Positions 31,681 to 42,557 of a stretch of DNA of 64,000 nucleotides are shown piece by piece (position 1 is the stretch's first letter; every line of letters begins with the position of its first letter). This DNA is from Agrostemma githago. Its lineage: Eukaryota; Streptophyta; Magnoliopsida; Caryophyllales; Caryophyllaceae. The translations under genes and the position numbers were made by a program. The notes under the pieces were generated by a model, which saw only the letters and a list, made by a program, of their open reading frames with translations, did not search any database and was not told the DNA's origin. The stretch lies in contig OY288243.1 in the NCBI GenBank assembly GCA_958450325.1, positions 57,310,378 through 57,374,377 on the forward strand, written 5' to 3'.

Positions 31681-34600
31681 TCAGATGTAATCCCCTAGAA
31701 AATCTAACGCAATACAGTGGCGGAAACACTGTAGAGTTGGGATTAAAACACACTGACAAACTCTATCTTATTAAAAGAAATGGTAAGTCAATACAAATGC
31801 CTCTTTTTACAAAAGGGCTAAAAAGAAAATTCTTCAAACGGGTTAAAAAATCCATAAATTACATAAATGAAGAAAGAGTAGGATCCACGCTACTCGCTAG
31901 CTCACACCCAAAACCCAACAGCAAATACCTGTCATGTTATAAACATAACAGCCACGTCCGTGGGGAGTAACTCGGACGTTCTCCCAGCCATATTATATCA
32001 TATGGAAAAAATAATAGTATTACTATATCAAAATAATTAAAATGAGAAAACATTAAAACGATATAATAAAAATAAGTTTTCAGCGAAACTTAAAGCATTT
32101 GCAAACCTGCAAGTCAATATCAATCGATAATAATAATATTCAAAAATGGCGTTATGGAAATCAATCAGTGCAACGGAATAGACTTTCACTAGGATAATAC
32201 TCAAACTAGCTTCGAGAACTTAGTCAAAACAAATTAGACTTCGGTCTCTAACTAGGCAACTCAACTATAACAGGACTGCGTGCAGCGAGGTCCTGGCTTA
32301 AGTAATGCACACCCCTCCTGGATACAAACCATATCCAGTTCAACCCGACGCGACTTACACGATGCGATATCTAAGTTTAAGGTCAAAATATACACACTCC
32401 TGAACACAAACCATGCTCAGTTCAACGACCAATGCGTCTCCACATAGACATACCAGCTTTATAGTTGATGGCAAAACGTATACCCTAGACTGTATTACTC
32501 TACCCATACACTTGTCCTCATTCCATAACTCCAAAACAGCCATTATCGATTTTCAAAAGATAAATATAATCAATATAGATAATATGAGGATAAAAGGAAT
32601 AAACATTTCATATAAAAATGGAAACTTTCTATAAATAGAAACTTACTAATTTTAGAAACTTACTTAAAATAGAAATATTATTATAGAAGATACGTAAGTT
32701 ATTAAAATATGTGAAATGTATTAAAAATAGCATTTCTTACAAAATTAACATTTTATTATTATTGTCGTTATCGTAACTTTATTATATTTCTAAATTCGTT
32801 ATTCAAAATATAAATAAAATATAATAAGTCATTATACAGTATTTTATAAATAATTTAGGAAATCGAGTTAAAACAATAAATATTAGAAAAGAGATATTTT
32901 AAGAAAAACGACACCAAAATTAATTGAGTCAACGAGTTTTATAAATGAAATGAATTTTATAAAGGTTTCAAATTATTTTTATGAAATAGCTTTGATTTAT
33001 AAATAATACAAATTTTAATGAAAATAGTCAATCAGAAACAAATAGGAAATTATTAGTGAAAGTAGTCTCGACTAAAACATATTTAAAACTAAATTGACTA
33101 TTTTCTCATTTATTAGTATAAATCGTAAAACGAAGATTAATTTATTAAAAAAAAGGTATACAAATCTCGATCATAATATGAAAATACGATTTTGAGTTAA
33201 AAATTAGAAATTAACGAAATATGGCGTAAATATGAAATCGATATTATTTAGTTACTAGTGTCACGATAATCAACAAAATATTATAACGATCATAAACAAT
33301 AAAATTACTAACGATTTATAAAACGATATCGAAAGTCGTAAAATATTTATATCGCATACGCTTTAAAATAATATTATTAGCAATAATAAATAGCTAAAAC
33401 TAGAAAACCGAAGTTAAAATATTTACTACATACTACTACTCAAACATACGATATAATACCGAGTAACGTCCTGAAGTTACCTTCAATCCAAGTTCGAGTC
33501 GAAAGATTCAATGTAGCCGCCCTCCGATTGGGCCAAGCTCTAAACCCTCAATGGTAACTTCTTTAAACTCCAAACTGTAGAATCGATAACCTTCTGAACA
33601 CGATTCACCAAGACGATAGAGAAGACAAATTAAAAGAATGAGACGAGGGTAGCTGACACAAGATGGAAGGAGAAAAGATATGCGGGAATTAGAAACATAG
33701 AAGCCAACTTAATCGGGTCAGTAAACATGAGGACACAAAGAGATGAACGTGCCTAAATTGACAAACAAAAGGGGACGGATATAGTAACAAGAGTCACGAA
33801 CTGCCGAAAAGAGGATGGGAACGAAGCAAATAAATACGAACGAAACAGGGAACACGATTCGAGGAAAGGAAAATGAATGATGAATGAAGAATATGGGCAC
33901 GATAAAAGCGGTCAGAAGACGAGGACATAAGTATCAGCAACATTAACCAGGCATGAAATCAACAGCGGCAGTAGTATCCACAGCAGCAGCAACACGTAAA
34001 GCAGCGTACACAACAGAATCAACACTAGCAACAACAACTCGTACAACATCAGCGACAACAGCAGGTAACGACACCAATAATGAGCGAGGAAACGTGACAA
34101 AAGAATGAATTGAATGGAAGATGAAACGAAATCGATGCTGATCAAAGTAATCGCGTACAAATAAACGGATTGAAAGGAGATAAACGCAGCAAGACAAAAC
34201 AACATCGGCGACATCGGAATGAATATCGTACACCAGCAAACTGCAGTGAACATGACGAAACAAGAGTACACGAACAGAAAGAGCAGCCAGAAACCGATTA
34301 GAAAACCAGCAAGAATATCATCAATAACAACCACGAACCAGCAGAGACGGTGGACCTCGATAATAGCAGCAAGAATGAGTAACGACAAAGACCCGATAGC
34401 GAGAACAGAACACGAGAGAAAACAGGGGGAAAAGGAAAACAACGAAACAGCAATAACCAAAACTTGAACTAACGTAGCAGCAGAATCGAGCAGCAGCGGC
34501 AAAAGCAAGACAGCGAGGACAGAGAACATCAATAACACGACAACAATGGCAAAACAGGAACTTACAGCAGGCGGACAACACAACAAAATGAAGAAGAAGG

Positions 34601-35626
34601 AGACTCAGCAGCAAAACGTAGCAGCAGCAACAGAAAAAACGCAGCAAAAAGGATGAATACGTAAGGAGACGAAGAGGAGAAGAAGTGGACCGTAAAGTAA
34701 CAGCAAATTGAGGAATCCAAACAGAGATGAAGAGGATTGATTCGTCACCTTCAAATAATGGATAATAGCGAACAGAAATGAACCAACCATCCACGAATCA
34801 GGCCACAAGAAGATGGCTGAGAGAGGCGGATGAAGGCAGAACACACAACAGCATCAGAAAGGGCGAAACATGTGAAGAAGAAGGAGAAGAGGGGAATAAA
34901 TCAAAGCTGGTTGAAGGAAAAAAAATGAAAAAGGGAAGAGGAGATGAACAGGGGGAATGAAACGGTTGAAAGGAATGAAAAGGGGAGTGTATGTGTACGT
35001 AAATGAGTGGGAAAAGAAATGAATTAAGGAGTCCAAAAATTTATGATACGAAAACGGCTTAATTAAATGAATTGGGTATGAACCGAATTCCGAAACGATA
35101 AGTTGACTGACACAAGAATCAAATTAAAAATCGAGTTAATAAAATTGATAAATAATCGGACCGTTAAATAAAATGAATAAATAAAGTACTCGAGATGAAA
35201 ATGAAGCTGATAGAAATAAATAATTAGACGATCAAATAGTATTTCCCGATAAATAATAAATTTTCAATAAAGTGAATTAAATTGATTTCTCGAGGAAAGA
35301 AAATAAATATTTTGAGGAAACTTAAAATAAATGAGCTTCGAACTTAATATATATATAAATCAAAAGAATTTAGAATTGAAATCGTCGAAATAGAATTTCG
35401 ATAAGAATTAAATTAATTGTATAAAATGAATCGATAGAGACATAAAAATATGTTTTAAATAGAAGAAGAGTTTCCAAGACAAATAGAATTTTAGGAGTTC
35501 GAAACGATTAAACAATAAATTCGTTTTGTAATAATTTTAAGAATACGAGTTAAATCGTAAAAATTCAAATAAGGACATAATTTTAATTTAATTTAAATTT
35601 ATAAAAATCAGGGGTGTTACATCAGA
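31681..35626 (-). mobile_element. Solo LTR of the LARD family with target-site duplication
   Basis: The LTR is 31,686-35,621 (3,936 bp), inverted relative to the copies at 42,558 and 49,254. It is flanked by TCAGA on both sides (31,681-31,685; 35,622-35,626). Termini TGTAATCCCCT and AGGGGTGTTACA (plus strand) match the LARD LTR ends. There is no internal sequence. The long hydrophobic reading frame at 33,912-34,586 lies in a T/C-rich stretch (minus strand) and is not a gene. Confidence 0.93.
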
Positions 35627-35850
35627 CTTGACATAACAATGATGCTAGAAGGAAAAAACAATACTATGACTTGACCCTACTATGACATTGACCTAGGCTT
35701 GGGACCGTGACCATCTTTTCGGTTTTAGACCCTTATGCAATCTTTTGAGGATGCAACCCTTGATGGGTGTTCTGGACTCGATTCTGTTGATGGACTGTCG
35801 AAGGGTTTGAAATAACTCGTGACAACCACTGAGTCACTATCTCTCCCTCG

Positions 35851-36504
35851 GTGTTTCTGAATGTGAAGTCTGCTTTTTGTCATTTTGAGGGAGAAATGTT
35901 CCTTCCTCGATCATGTTTTGGATCACATGCTTTAGTGCAAAGCATGCTTTGGTATCGTGTCCATTGTCTTGATGAAATAGGCATTAGGCATCAGGACTCC
36001 ATTTTTTGGTTCGTTTGTCGACTGGCGGGTCCGTAGTTGGACCCATAGGTAAAAGTAGTCCTCGATCGACCAAGTGTTTGAGAGACTCGGTGTAAGACAA
36101 GTCAATTGCGATAAACTTCCTTCTTGACGTCTCTACTTTGTTGGACATGCCCTTACAAGACCTTGAGGTTTTTTCCATATTAGTCTTAGGAAGGTTTGAT
36201 TGTGCAGAACATTTGGACGACCTACTTAGAGTAAGCCTCCGGATGTTGTAATCAGCTGAATTTAATTTGCTTCGCTTTTTGTGTCTCTACTTTCTAGGAA
36301 ATCGAGGCGATTGCTAATGCTTCTAACGGATGAACTCAGATGGGTTACCGAGGCATGGACGTTGCGAACCAACTCGGTTAGGGTGTTGATATCGTTGCAG
36401 ATACTTTCGATGGTGTTTGAATCCGAAGACATGTTATGGAGCAATTCTGCACGACATGACCGGAAATGAGAATGGACCCACCGGACGACGTAAGAGAGGT
36501 TCAA
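35851..36504 (-). pseudogene. gag: Gag of A2, internally deleted
   Basis: Minus strand: the N-terminal part from ATG at about 36,432 (MSSDSNTIESICNDINTL..) is helical and ends at a stop near 36,262. The Gag core is missing. It resumes at about 36,178 with DLSYTESLKHLVDRGLLLP, then a TAG, then the zinc knuckle CLFHQDNGHDTKAC and ALKHVIQNMIEEGTFLP. This is the usual Tat Gag C-terminus. About 220 bp of low-content sequence follow before the solo LTR. Confidence 0.8.
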
Positions 36505-38175
36505 GAGTGACTCGAGGAATGCTCGTAGGTGAGCGATATGGAAAGGAGATCCTTGATTCGTGCGTGCTTGCGGTCATCAGGTTTGGGACTCAGGTGCTTT
36601 AGACGTTTGGTGTATTCGGTGAGACGCCTAATAGACTCGGATCTCTAGAACGAGATGATTTGACGCAAATCTCGGGGCGAGATTTAAAGAGGACTTTCCA
36701 GATGACCCAAAATGTAAGACCTCGAATGGAGGCTACCTTAGTAACTAGCATAGACAGTTAATCATACGGTTGTACGACGTAAGGACTTAATTTTAATCCC
36801 GGCTCGGAATCAAAGAGTTTTGATGTTTTTGAAAATAGATGCACTGGAAAAGGGAGTTCTCAAAAATGGGATCGACATTACGTTGCTTTAGTGACATCGT
36901 TTGTGGTATGTCGAAATATATTGCTATGCGGGTGTCAAGAGTTTATAAGTTGAAAAATTGACGACAACAAAGGTGTGAATTGTGATTTTGCAAAAGTGTG
37001 GTTGTAGAAGAACCAGTTTTGAAGATATGTGAAAATCGTGGAGTCCCGTTGTTATTGAGACTTCTATTAGTTAGAAGTTTGATATTTGCGGTGTAGAGGT
37101 GTTTATGAAAAAACACGGTGTCTACAGTAGTGCTTTGAAAGTGTAGTCAAATTCTTGTTATGGAATTTAAGTGGTGATAGTGGTTTTTGAAAGTTTTGAA
37201 AATGAGTGACCGTGTGACCGTGTTTGTCAATTCCATCCCATTGATTGTGATTTTGGCGATAGTGACGGTTCGTGCAAAAAAGCATTTTGTGGGTGTAACC
37301 ATGTTAGATACCTTGATTTTATTATTTGAAATTTTGATGATGCTAACGGTATGTGCATAATGTTTTGAAGAAAATGTAACCGTGTTAGGTGCCTTGATCC
37401 CATTGGTTAGAATTTTGGCGACGGTAACGGTATGTGCAAAAAATTGTTTTGAAGACAAAATGTAACAGCATTAAGTACCTTGATTCCATTGATTGAAATT
37501 TCGGTGACGGTAACGGTATGTTATTGTTTTCGTTTTTTTTTCTTCAAAATAACGAGTTTTGTTTTGGCCAACGTGATGGCGCAAAAAAACAATTTTCGAA
37601 AACAGTAAGTGCGAATTTAGCTAGGGTGATGGTGCTAGGGTGCATTTGAAAATAGCGAGTTTTAATTTTGGCCAGAGTAATGGCCCCAAAAGTGGTTTTC
37701 GAAGAAAAAAAAAGTTCTTTCGAAAATGGAGTTTGGGTGTAGTTGAATATGTTGTCGTGGTTGAATCCGGATTTTAATGTTTTATTTGGGTTGTCACAAC
37801 ACGCTACATATAACTAGGAAGACATACACTCATGTAAGATGCAGACGCTGGTAAACTAGAGGCTAGGGACCACGAAGAGTCTTTGTTTTGGCGGCGACGG
37901 GTGACTTGGGAAGGTGAGCGTCGGTCTATTTGCTCAGATCAGATCGCTTGGCATATTCACGGAGTGCGTGATCACCTTGGACGGCCGGAACATCAATCGA
38001 GGATCTCCTCGCAGGTCCAGTCGAAGAACCTTACTTCAAGAAGGTTGATTGGTCCTAAAATTGGCTAGGGTGGGCTTTTTAAGGCCAAACCTGTAGTGAC
38101 CACAAAAAAAGAACTAGGAAATGGGCTTCACCGACCTCGTTTGAGTTACACCACCGCTGGAAACTTATTTCCAAA
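36505..38175 (-). other. Leader of A2 between PBS and gag (non-coding)
   Basis: No gene is present. Degenerate tandem repeats of about 82-86 bp lie at 37,205-37,530, each with GTAAC, ACCTTGAT, CGGTAACGGTATGTGC and a poly-A part. More degenerate G/T-rich copies follow to about 37,730. A TGTAGACACCG string at 37,128 (minus) looks like a Tat LTR start, but I could not confirm an LTR. Confidence 0.5.
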
Positions 38176-38193
38176 TTCCCAGCGGAGTCGCCA
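38176..38193 (-). other. Primer binding site of A2
   Basis: Minus-strand TGGCGACTCCGCTGGGAA starts 3 nt after the LTR end (..GTCCACA). This string is the usual tRNA-complementary site after Tat LTRs; the tRNA is not assigned with certainty from memory. Confidence 0.75.
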
Positions 38194-38196
38194 AAC

Positions 38197-38261
38197 TGTG
38201 GACACTCGCCCATACCGCTGCTCGCTTGCACCCCCGGAGGGACCAGTCGCGGCGGCCACCT
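38197..38261 (-). mobile_element. 5' LTR of A2, distal 65 bp (other side of Athila insertion)
   Basis: This is the end of the A2 LTR, GCGAGTGTCCACA on the minus strand, followed by the PBS. It is separated from the rest of the LTR (55,107-57,131) by the 16.8-kb Athila-like insertion. The shared CACCT (38,257-38,261; 55,102-55,106) is the insertion duplication. Rejoined length is about 2,090 bp, close to the A1 LTR. Confidence 0.85.
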
Positions 38262-39800
38262 TGATGAGTGTTATTTATATACATATTTTCATCCCCAAAT
38301 TGTTAGTTTCATCTCGGTATTTGTGCTTAACTCGTTAATAATGATGCAATATATACTTTGAATGTCGATACTTCCGTATTTATGTGTATTTTGTAGATTT
38401 GGATGCATTTGGAGCTAATCGGAGCATTACGGAATCGATAATTGAAGAAATCGCATCTAAGCACGGAATCGAAGGAAGAAGATGCGGAATACATGAAGAA
38501 ACAAAGATCAAAGAAGGAAAAGACACCAAACAAGAAGAAAGAATGACCGCCTACACAAGGGTCAATTTTAAACATCCATACCTTTGGTTCTACAACTCCA
38601 ATAAGGGTGATATTAGTATAGTTGGAAAGCTCTTTCTCTTATCTTTCTAACGGTATATTGCACGTCCGCTTTGAACAAGTAACGAATAAATGGAAGCCGT
38701 TTGAAGTAGAGCGCGCGATGCTGTGATCTACAGTGCTACTCGATCGAGTGCCACTCCGTGAAGCTCCTACCCATATTTTGGGGGGTCACTCAATAGAGTG
38801 CCATCAGGTACTCGATCGAGTGCACCCAAACCGGGCCGCGCATCAACTTTATTTCGACTTAGAATTTGGGCCTGTTTTGAAGTCCAGCGGATTTCTTTTG
38901 AATAAGTCTTCTGACTACATTGTCAGACACTTTTCCTTTTACTTTTCATCTACCTTATTTTACACACTTTTCATTATTTTTCTTTTCTTAGTTTAGTTTA
39001 CTTTGCGAGATACATTGAACTTGCTCTTCATTCTTAGATCTGAAATTCTTCGGTATTGCAATTCTTAATTTCAATTTCAATTTCAGTTTCTACTTTAATT
39101 TCCGTCTTAATTCATTCTTCATATTGCTTTATCGTTTTCTAGTGTAGATTTGTTATTGCTTTCCGTAGATTAATTCGATTCACCTTCGATATGTTTAATT
39201 GCAATTCGTATTTCGTTAATTTGATTGCTTAATATGAGTAGCTAGATTTCATCTAGGGTTTACGGGGATCTATGCGTATTATTTGGGTTATAGTCAATTA
39301 ACCTGTTTCTAATCGTATGAACTATCGCCTGAATATCGTTTTAACTCTGATTAATTGTTTGATGCATAATTCTAATTAATTAGTATCGCAAATTAGGACT
39401 TTTTGCCGACCGGGTTAAGAACTAATTAGGCTACAATAGTTTGGGTAGACTGACTTAATGCTAGCGACCGCATGTTAAGTTTAAATCTAAAGGTTGTAGA
39501 AGTACCGACCGAACCTGCATCTTAGATAGTTCGATTATTGACCTGTTATTTGACTCCCTGACCCGAGTAATATTCATAGCGAACCTGAGACCCTAGACTT
39601 TACCCTTATTGATTTATCTATTGGTAATTAGTTATTAGGCTATCCAAACCAACCAAAATTGTGACCTATAATCTAGAATCCAATTCTTAGGATAAATATT
39701 TGAATTTCCATCTCCTTGTGGTTCGACCCCTGACTTCACTATCTACATTAATTAGTGACCTTAGGGTATCTTTGATTAGGGATACGACTAACCCCTGTCA
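38262..39800 (+). mobile_element. 5' LTR of the Athila-like element
   Basis: Starts TGATGAGTGTTATTTATATAC and ends CTAACCCCTGTCA; 1,539 bp. It is nearly the same as 53,539-55,101, except for scattered substitutions and a deletion of about 23-25 bp near 38,752 that removes one palindromic box. Confidence 0.92.
38738..38823. repeat. Paired-palindrome module in the Athila 5' LTR (one box lost)
   Basis: Boxes at 38738 (TACTCGATCGAGTG), 38788 (CACTCAATAGAGTG) and 38810. The 3' LTR has four boxes (54014, 54037, 54087, 54109); the second is deleted here. Confidence 0.85.
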
Positions 39801-39805
39801 AATTT

Positions 39806-39823
39806 TGGCGTCGTTGCCGGGGA
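39806..39823 (+). other. Primer binding site of the Athila-like element
   Basis: TGGCGTCGTTGCCGGGGA lies 5 nt after the LTR end. It is one base from the Athila site complementary to tRNA-Asp (TGGCGCCGTTGCCGGGGA). Confidence 0.88.
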
Positions 39824-39956
39824 GACGGTGTTATTTAGTTGTTTATCCTTTTTAGGTTCTAGGTTTTTTTTGTATATAATTTTTTTTTACTTTGTATATA
39901 ATTTTTTTTTATCATTCACCATTACGACCAATTTTTATTTCCCACAATTCAAACAT

Positions 39957-41240
39957 GAGTCACTACATAATTATTGGGATAGACTTTAGTCTTTCATTAT
40001 TCAAAATGGTTTTAATGTTGATATACGGGATATGTGTCATAATATATATAATGGTGTTGATGATGAGTCACGGGCTAGAATTGAGGAAAATTGCGGAGGG
40101 ATGTTTAATTATATCTCTTACTAGGAACGATTGGAAATCCTTAAATATTTAGCCCGTAATAGTGTTGAATTAGAGTTGAGGCGTAAAAATGACAAGGCGG
40201 AAATCGAGGCTTTGTTGCTGCAATTCGTGCAAGCTCAACAAAAGCAAGATACTCAAATAGGCCAGTTTCTAGATCATTATGAAATCTTGGACAGTCAAAT
40301 CGCCCAATTAGCAAGCCAAGAGCAACAAAGTCAACCGGGTACGCCTATGGAAGTAGTGAAGAACCTCCAAGTAAGTGTTCCATCTCCATCTCTTGTGAAT
40401 ATAATTGATGATGATGGTGATGATGGGTATAATGTTCAATCTATTCAAGATCACCAAACCGCCATGAATGACTGTGAGCTAGAATGTGTGTTTTTTGAGG
40501 AAAACGTGTGTTTGGATGCTCTGAATGATGCTCTTTTAATTGAGGATAACATTAAGGATTTTGATTTGTGTGATTTTGAGAGAGTGTCATTTGATGTCAA
40601 TTATGAGGTTTTGGAGACAGAATTGAACAAAAGAGAGGATCTTAAGCTTGAGAGGAAAAATGAAAGGGAAGAGAAGAATACACTTTTTGACGATTCCTTG
40701 AGTGGAAGAGGTGTGGCTACATGGGATAGCGAGAATGATTTCATTGAAACACCAATTTTAGAGACATTTGAGTTTTTCCCTTATATTGAGGACGACCCAC
40801 TTCCACCTATTGATTGTCTTGATTATATTTCTCTTGACCCTTTGTTTGAGATTATGATTAGTGGGGAGGATTGTGATAATTCTTTCACGGAGATCGGTAA
40901 GATTGATCTTTTGAGTAGTCTTAGGAGTTCGAACTCTTCTTTTATGCAATCTATACCCGATGATAAGCCTTGGGGTGAATCTGAGATATTTGATGTGTAT
41001 GTCTTGTCTTACGAGCCGCCTATTAACATTCTTACTCTTCTTATGCACTATGACCACCATGCTGAGGATTGGTCTAGCTCGTCTGATAGGCTAAGACGAT
41101 CATTGACTTTGTCTCAGTTTGTCTTCTTTATATCTTGGTGCTACTTATGCTTTTGTGTAGCACATGCGCAGATTTTTGATCGACTCTTGAGAGCCTTAAG
41201 CTGTTTTGATCACAGTCATCTGTGGACAACTGATCTATAA
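39957..41240 (+). pseudogene. gag: Gag-related ORF of the Athila-like element with an acidic C-terminal extension
   Basis: Reading in the frame of the ORF at 40,131-41,240, the gag core is visible upstream: ESLHNYWDRL, stop, SFIIQNGFNVDI, IYNGVDDESRARIEENCGG, then an in-frame TAG near 40,119, then ERLEILKYLARNSVELE. A coiled, Q-rich stretch follows (QKQDTQIGQFLDH). The last roughly 260 residues are very acidic, lack a zinc knuckle or protease, and end with a hydrophobic segment (SQFVFFISWCYLCFCVAHA) that could span a membrane. I do not recognise this extension. The N-terminus of Gag is missing, because only about 150 bp separate it from the PBS. Confidence 0.65.
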
Positions 41241-42552
41241 GACGAACCCCAACTTTGCAGCTGGTTTGGGGGAGATGTGTTGTGTATACGGCAGTTTCCT
41301 TCCATTTTTATTTTTTTTTTATTTTTCTTTTATTATTCGATTTCTTAGATTTTTGAATTCCCCTAGGTTAAGTTATCCTTAAGATTGACTGTGGATTTGT
41401 TGTCTTATCTACTTTAGAGTCACATTGAGGTCACTGTGACATTTAGGTTTGGGGGAGAGTTTGTGTGCTTTTGTGTGTTTTATTTTGTGTCGTGTGTTTT
41501 ACCGCTTTCAAAAAGTTCTAAAAATCCAAAAAAATAAAAATTGAAAAATCAGAAAAATCCAAAAATATTTTAATTTTTTGTGTGTTTTTGTGTGTGTGTC
41601 TGATGTAGAAGCGTGCAAAACGACAATGATGATAATGCTCCTAACATGATTTCTCCTAATTTTCAGCTTACTTCGTGCCTGAAAATACATTTCGTCTTGA
41701 GATTTGATTAAATTGATATGAATGCCAATTTGAAATTTTAATTGCCAAATGAGTAAATTTGACCACTTGTCGGCAAGCCACAAAATTCTGAGGATTTTAG
41801 AGCTTCCTAGGCCAGTAACATCCATAACTGGTCTCATTATTATTTAGGAATTGAGTGGTTTTCTCCTTGTGAAATGTGTAACATCAATTTGCATAAATAT
41901 GACGTCCGTCTCTTGATATTGAATACGTGTTTGGTTTGAGAAGGAGGTACATGAGGAAAGGCATTTTTGCTTTTGATGAGCTCCACTTAGCCAAAAATGA
42001 CCCATTTTTACTACCTTGTAGAGTTAGGTCATTTTCCTTTGTTTAGCCCATTTCAGTTGTTGTAAGCCTATTCCTATTGTCTATATTATTTAGGTACAAC
42101 CTAGAATAGCCTACCCTGTCGGGACAGTCGCAGTGAACATAATTGGAATTACTTCACTATTTGGTCATGTTTGGAGATTTCTACATCTTTTGGACTTAGT
42201 GTGTAATATTGTTGTACGACTTTGTATTCTCCTTCCCCCTGTTCGATATTTGAAAAAATAGAAGCATGAAAGAAAAGGATGAAGAAAAGAAAAGAAAAGA
42301 AAAGAAAAAGAAAAAGAAAGGAAAAAAAATATGAAAAATATGCTTCATGTAATATTTCGGGGAATGGTCGAAAAGATTGAAACTAGAGATTAATTGTGAG
42401 GATGAAAGAAATTCCCTCTTACACCTAATTTTGAATTTATATCTCTAGTTGGTGGTTCGACGTTATTCGTTGTGGTTTTTAATGGATAGTTTTTATTGTG
42501 TAGCTGCGACTGGGCCCGGTTTTAGCTCCACATTCCCATACGTGCTTAGGCA
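41241..42552 (+). other. 3' untranslated part of the Athila-like element (left of the LARD)
   Basis: Non-coding. It holds two polypurine-like GTTTGGGGGAGA copies (about 41,264 and 41,447), a simple AAAAG/GAAAA tract at about 42,260-42,330, and CAATC at 42,553. It continues at 53,093 after the LARD. Confidence 0.6.
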
Positions 42553-42557
42553 CAATC

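Noticed and set aside
33912..34586. A 224-codon open frame (minus strand) with many hydrophobic residues
   Set aside because: It lies in a T/C-rich part of the solo LARD LTR. The matching stretches of the two full LTRs are broken differently, and composition alone explains the hydrophobic protein.
36712..37128. A 417-bp LTR bounded by TGTAGACACCG and CTTACA (minus strand)
   Set aside because: No duplication, no TATA box and no second copy in the window; the ends could be chance.
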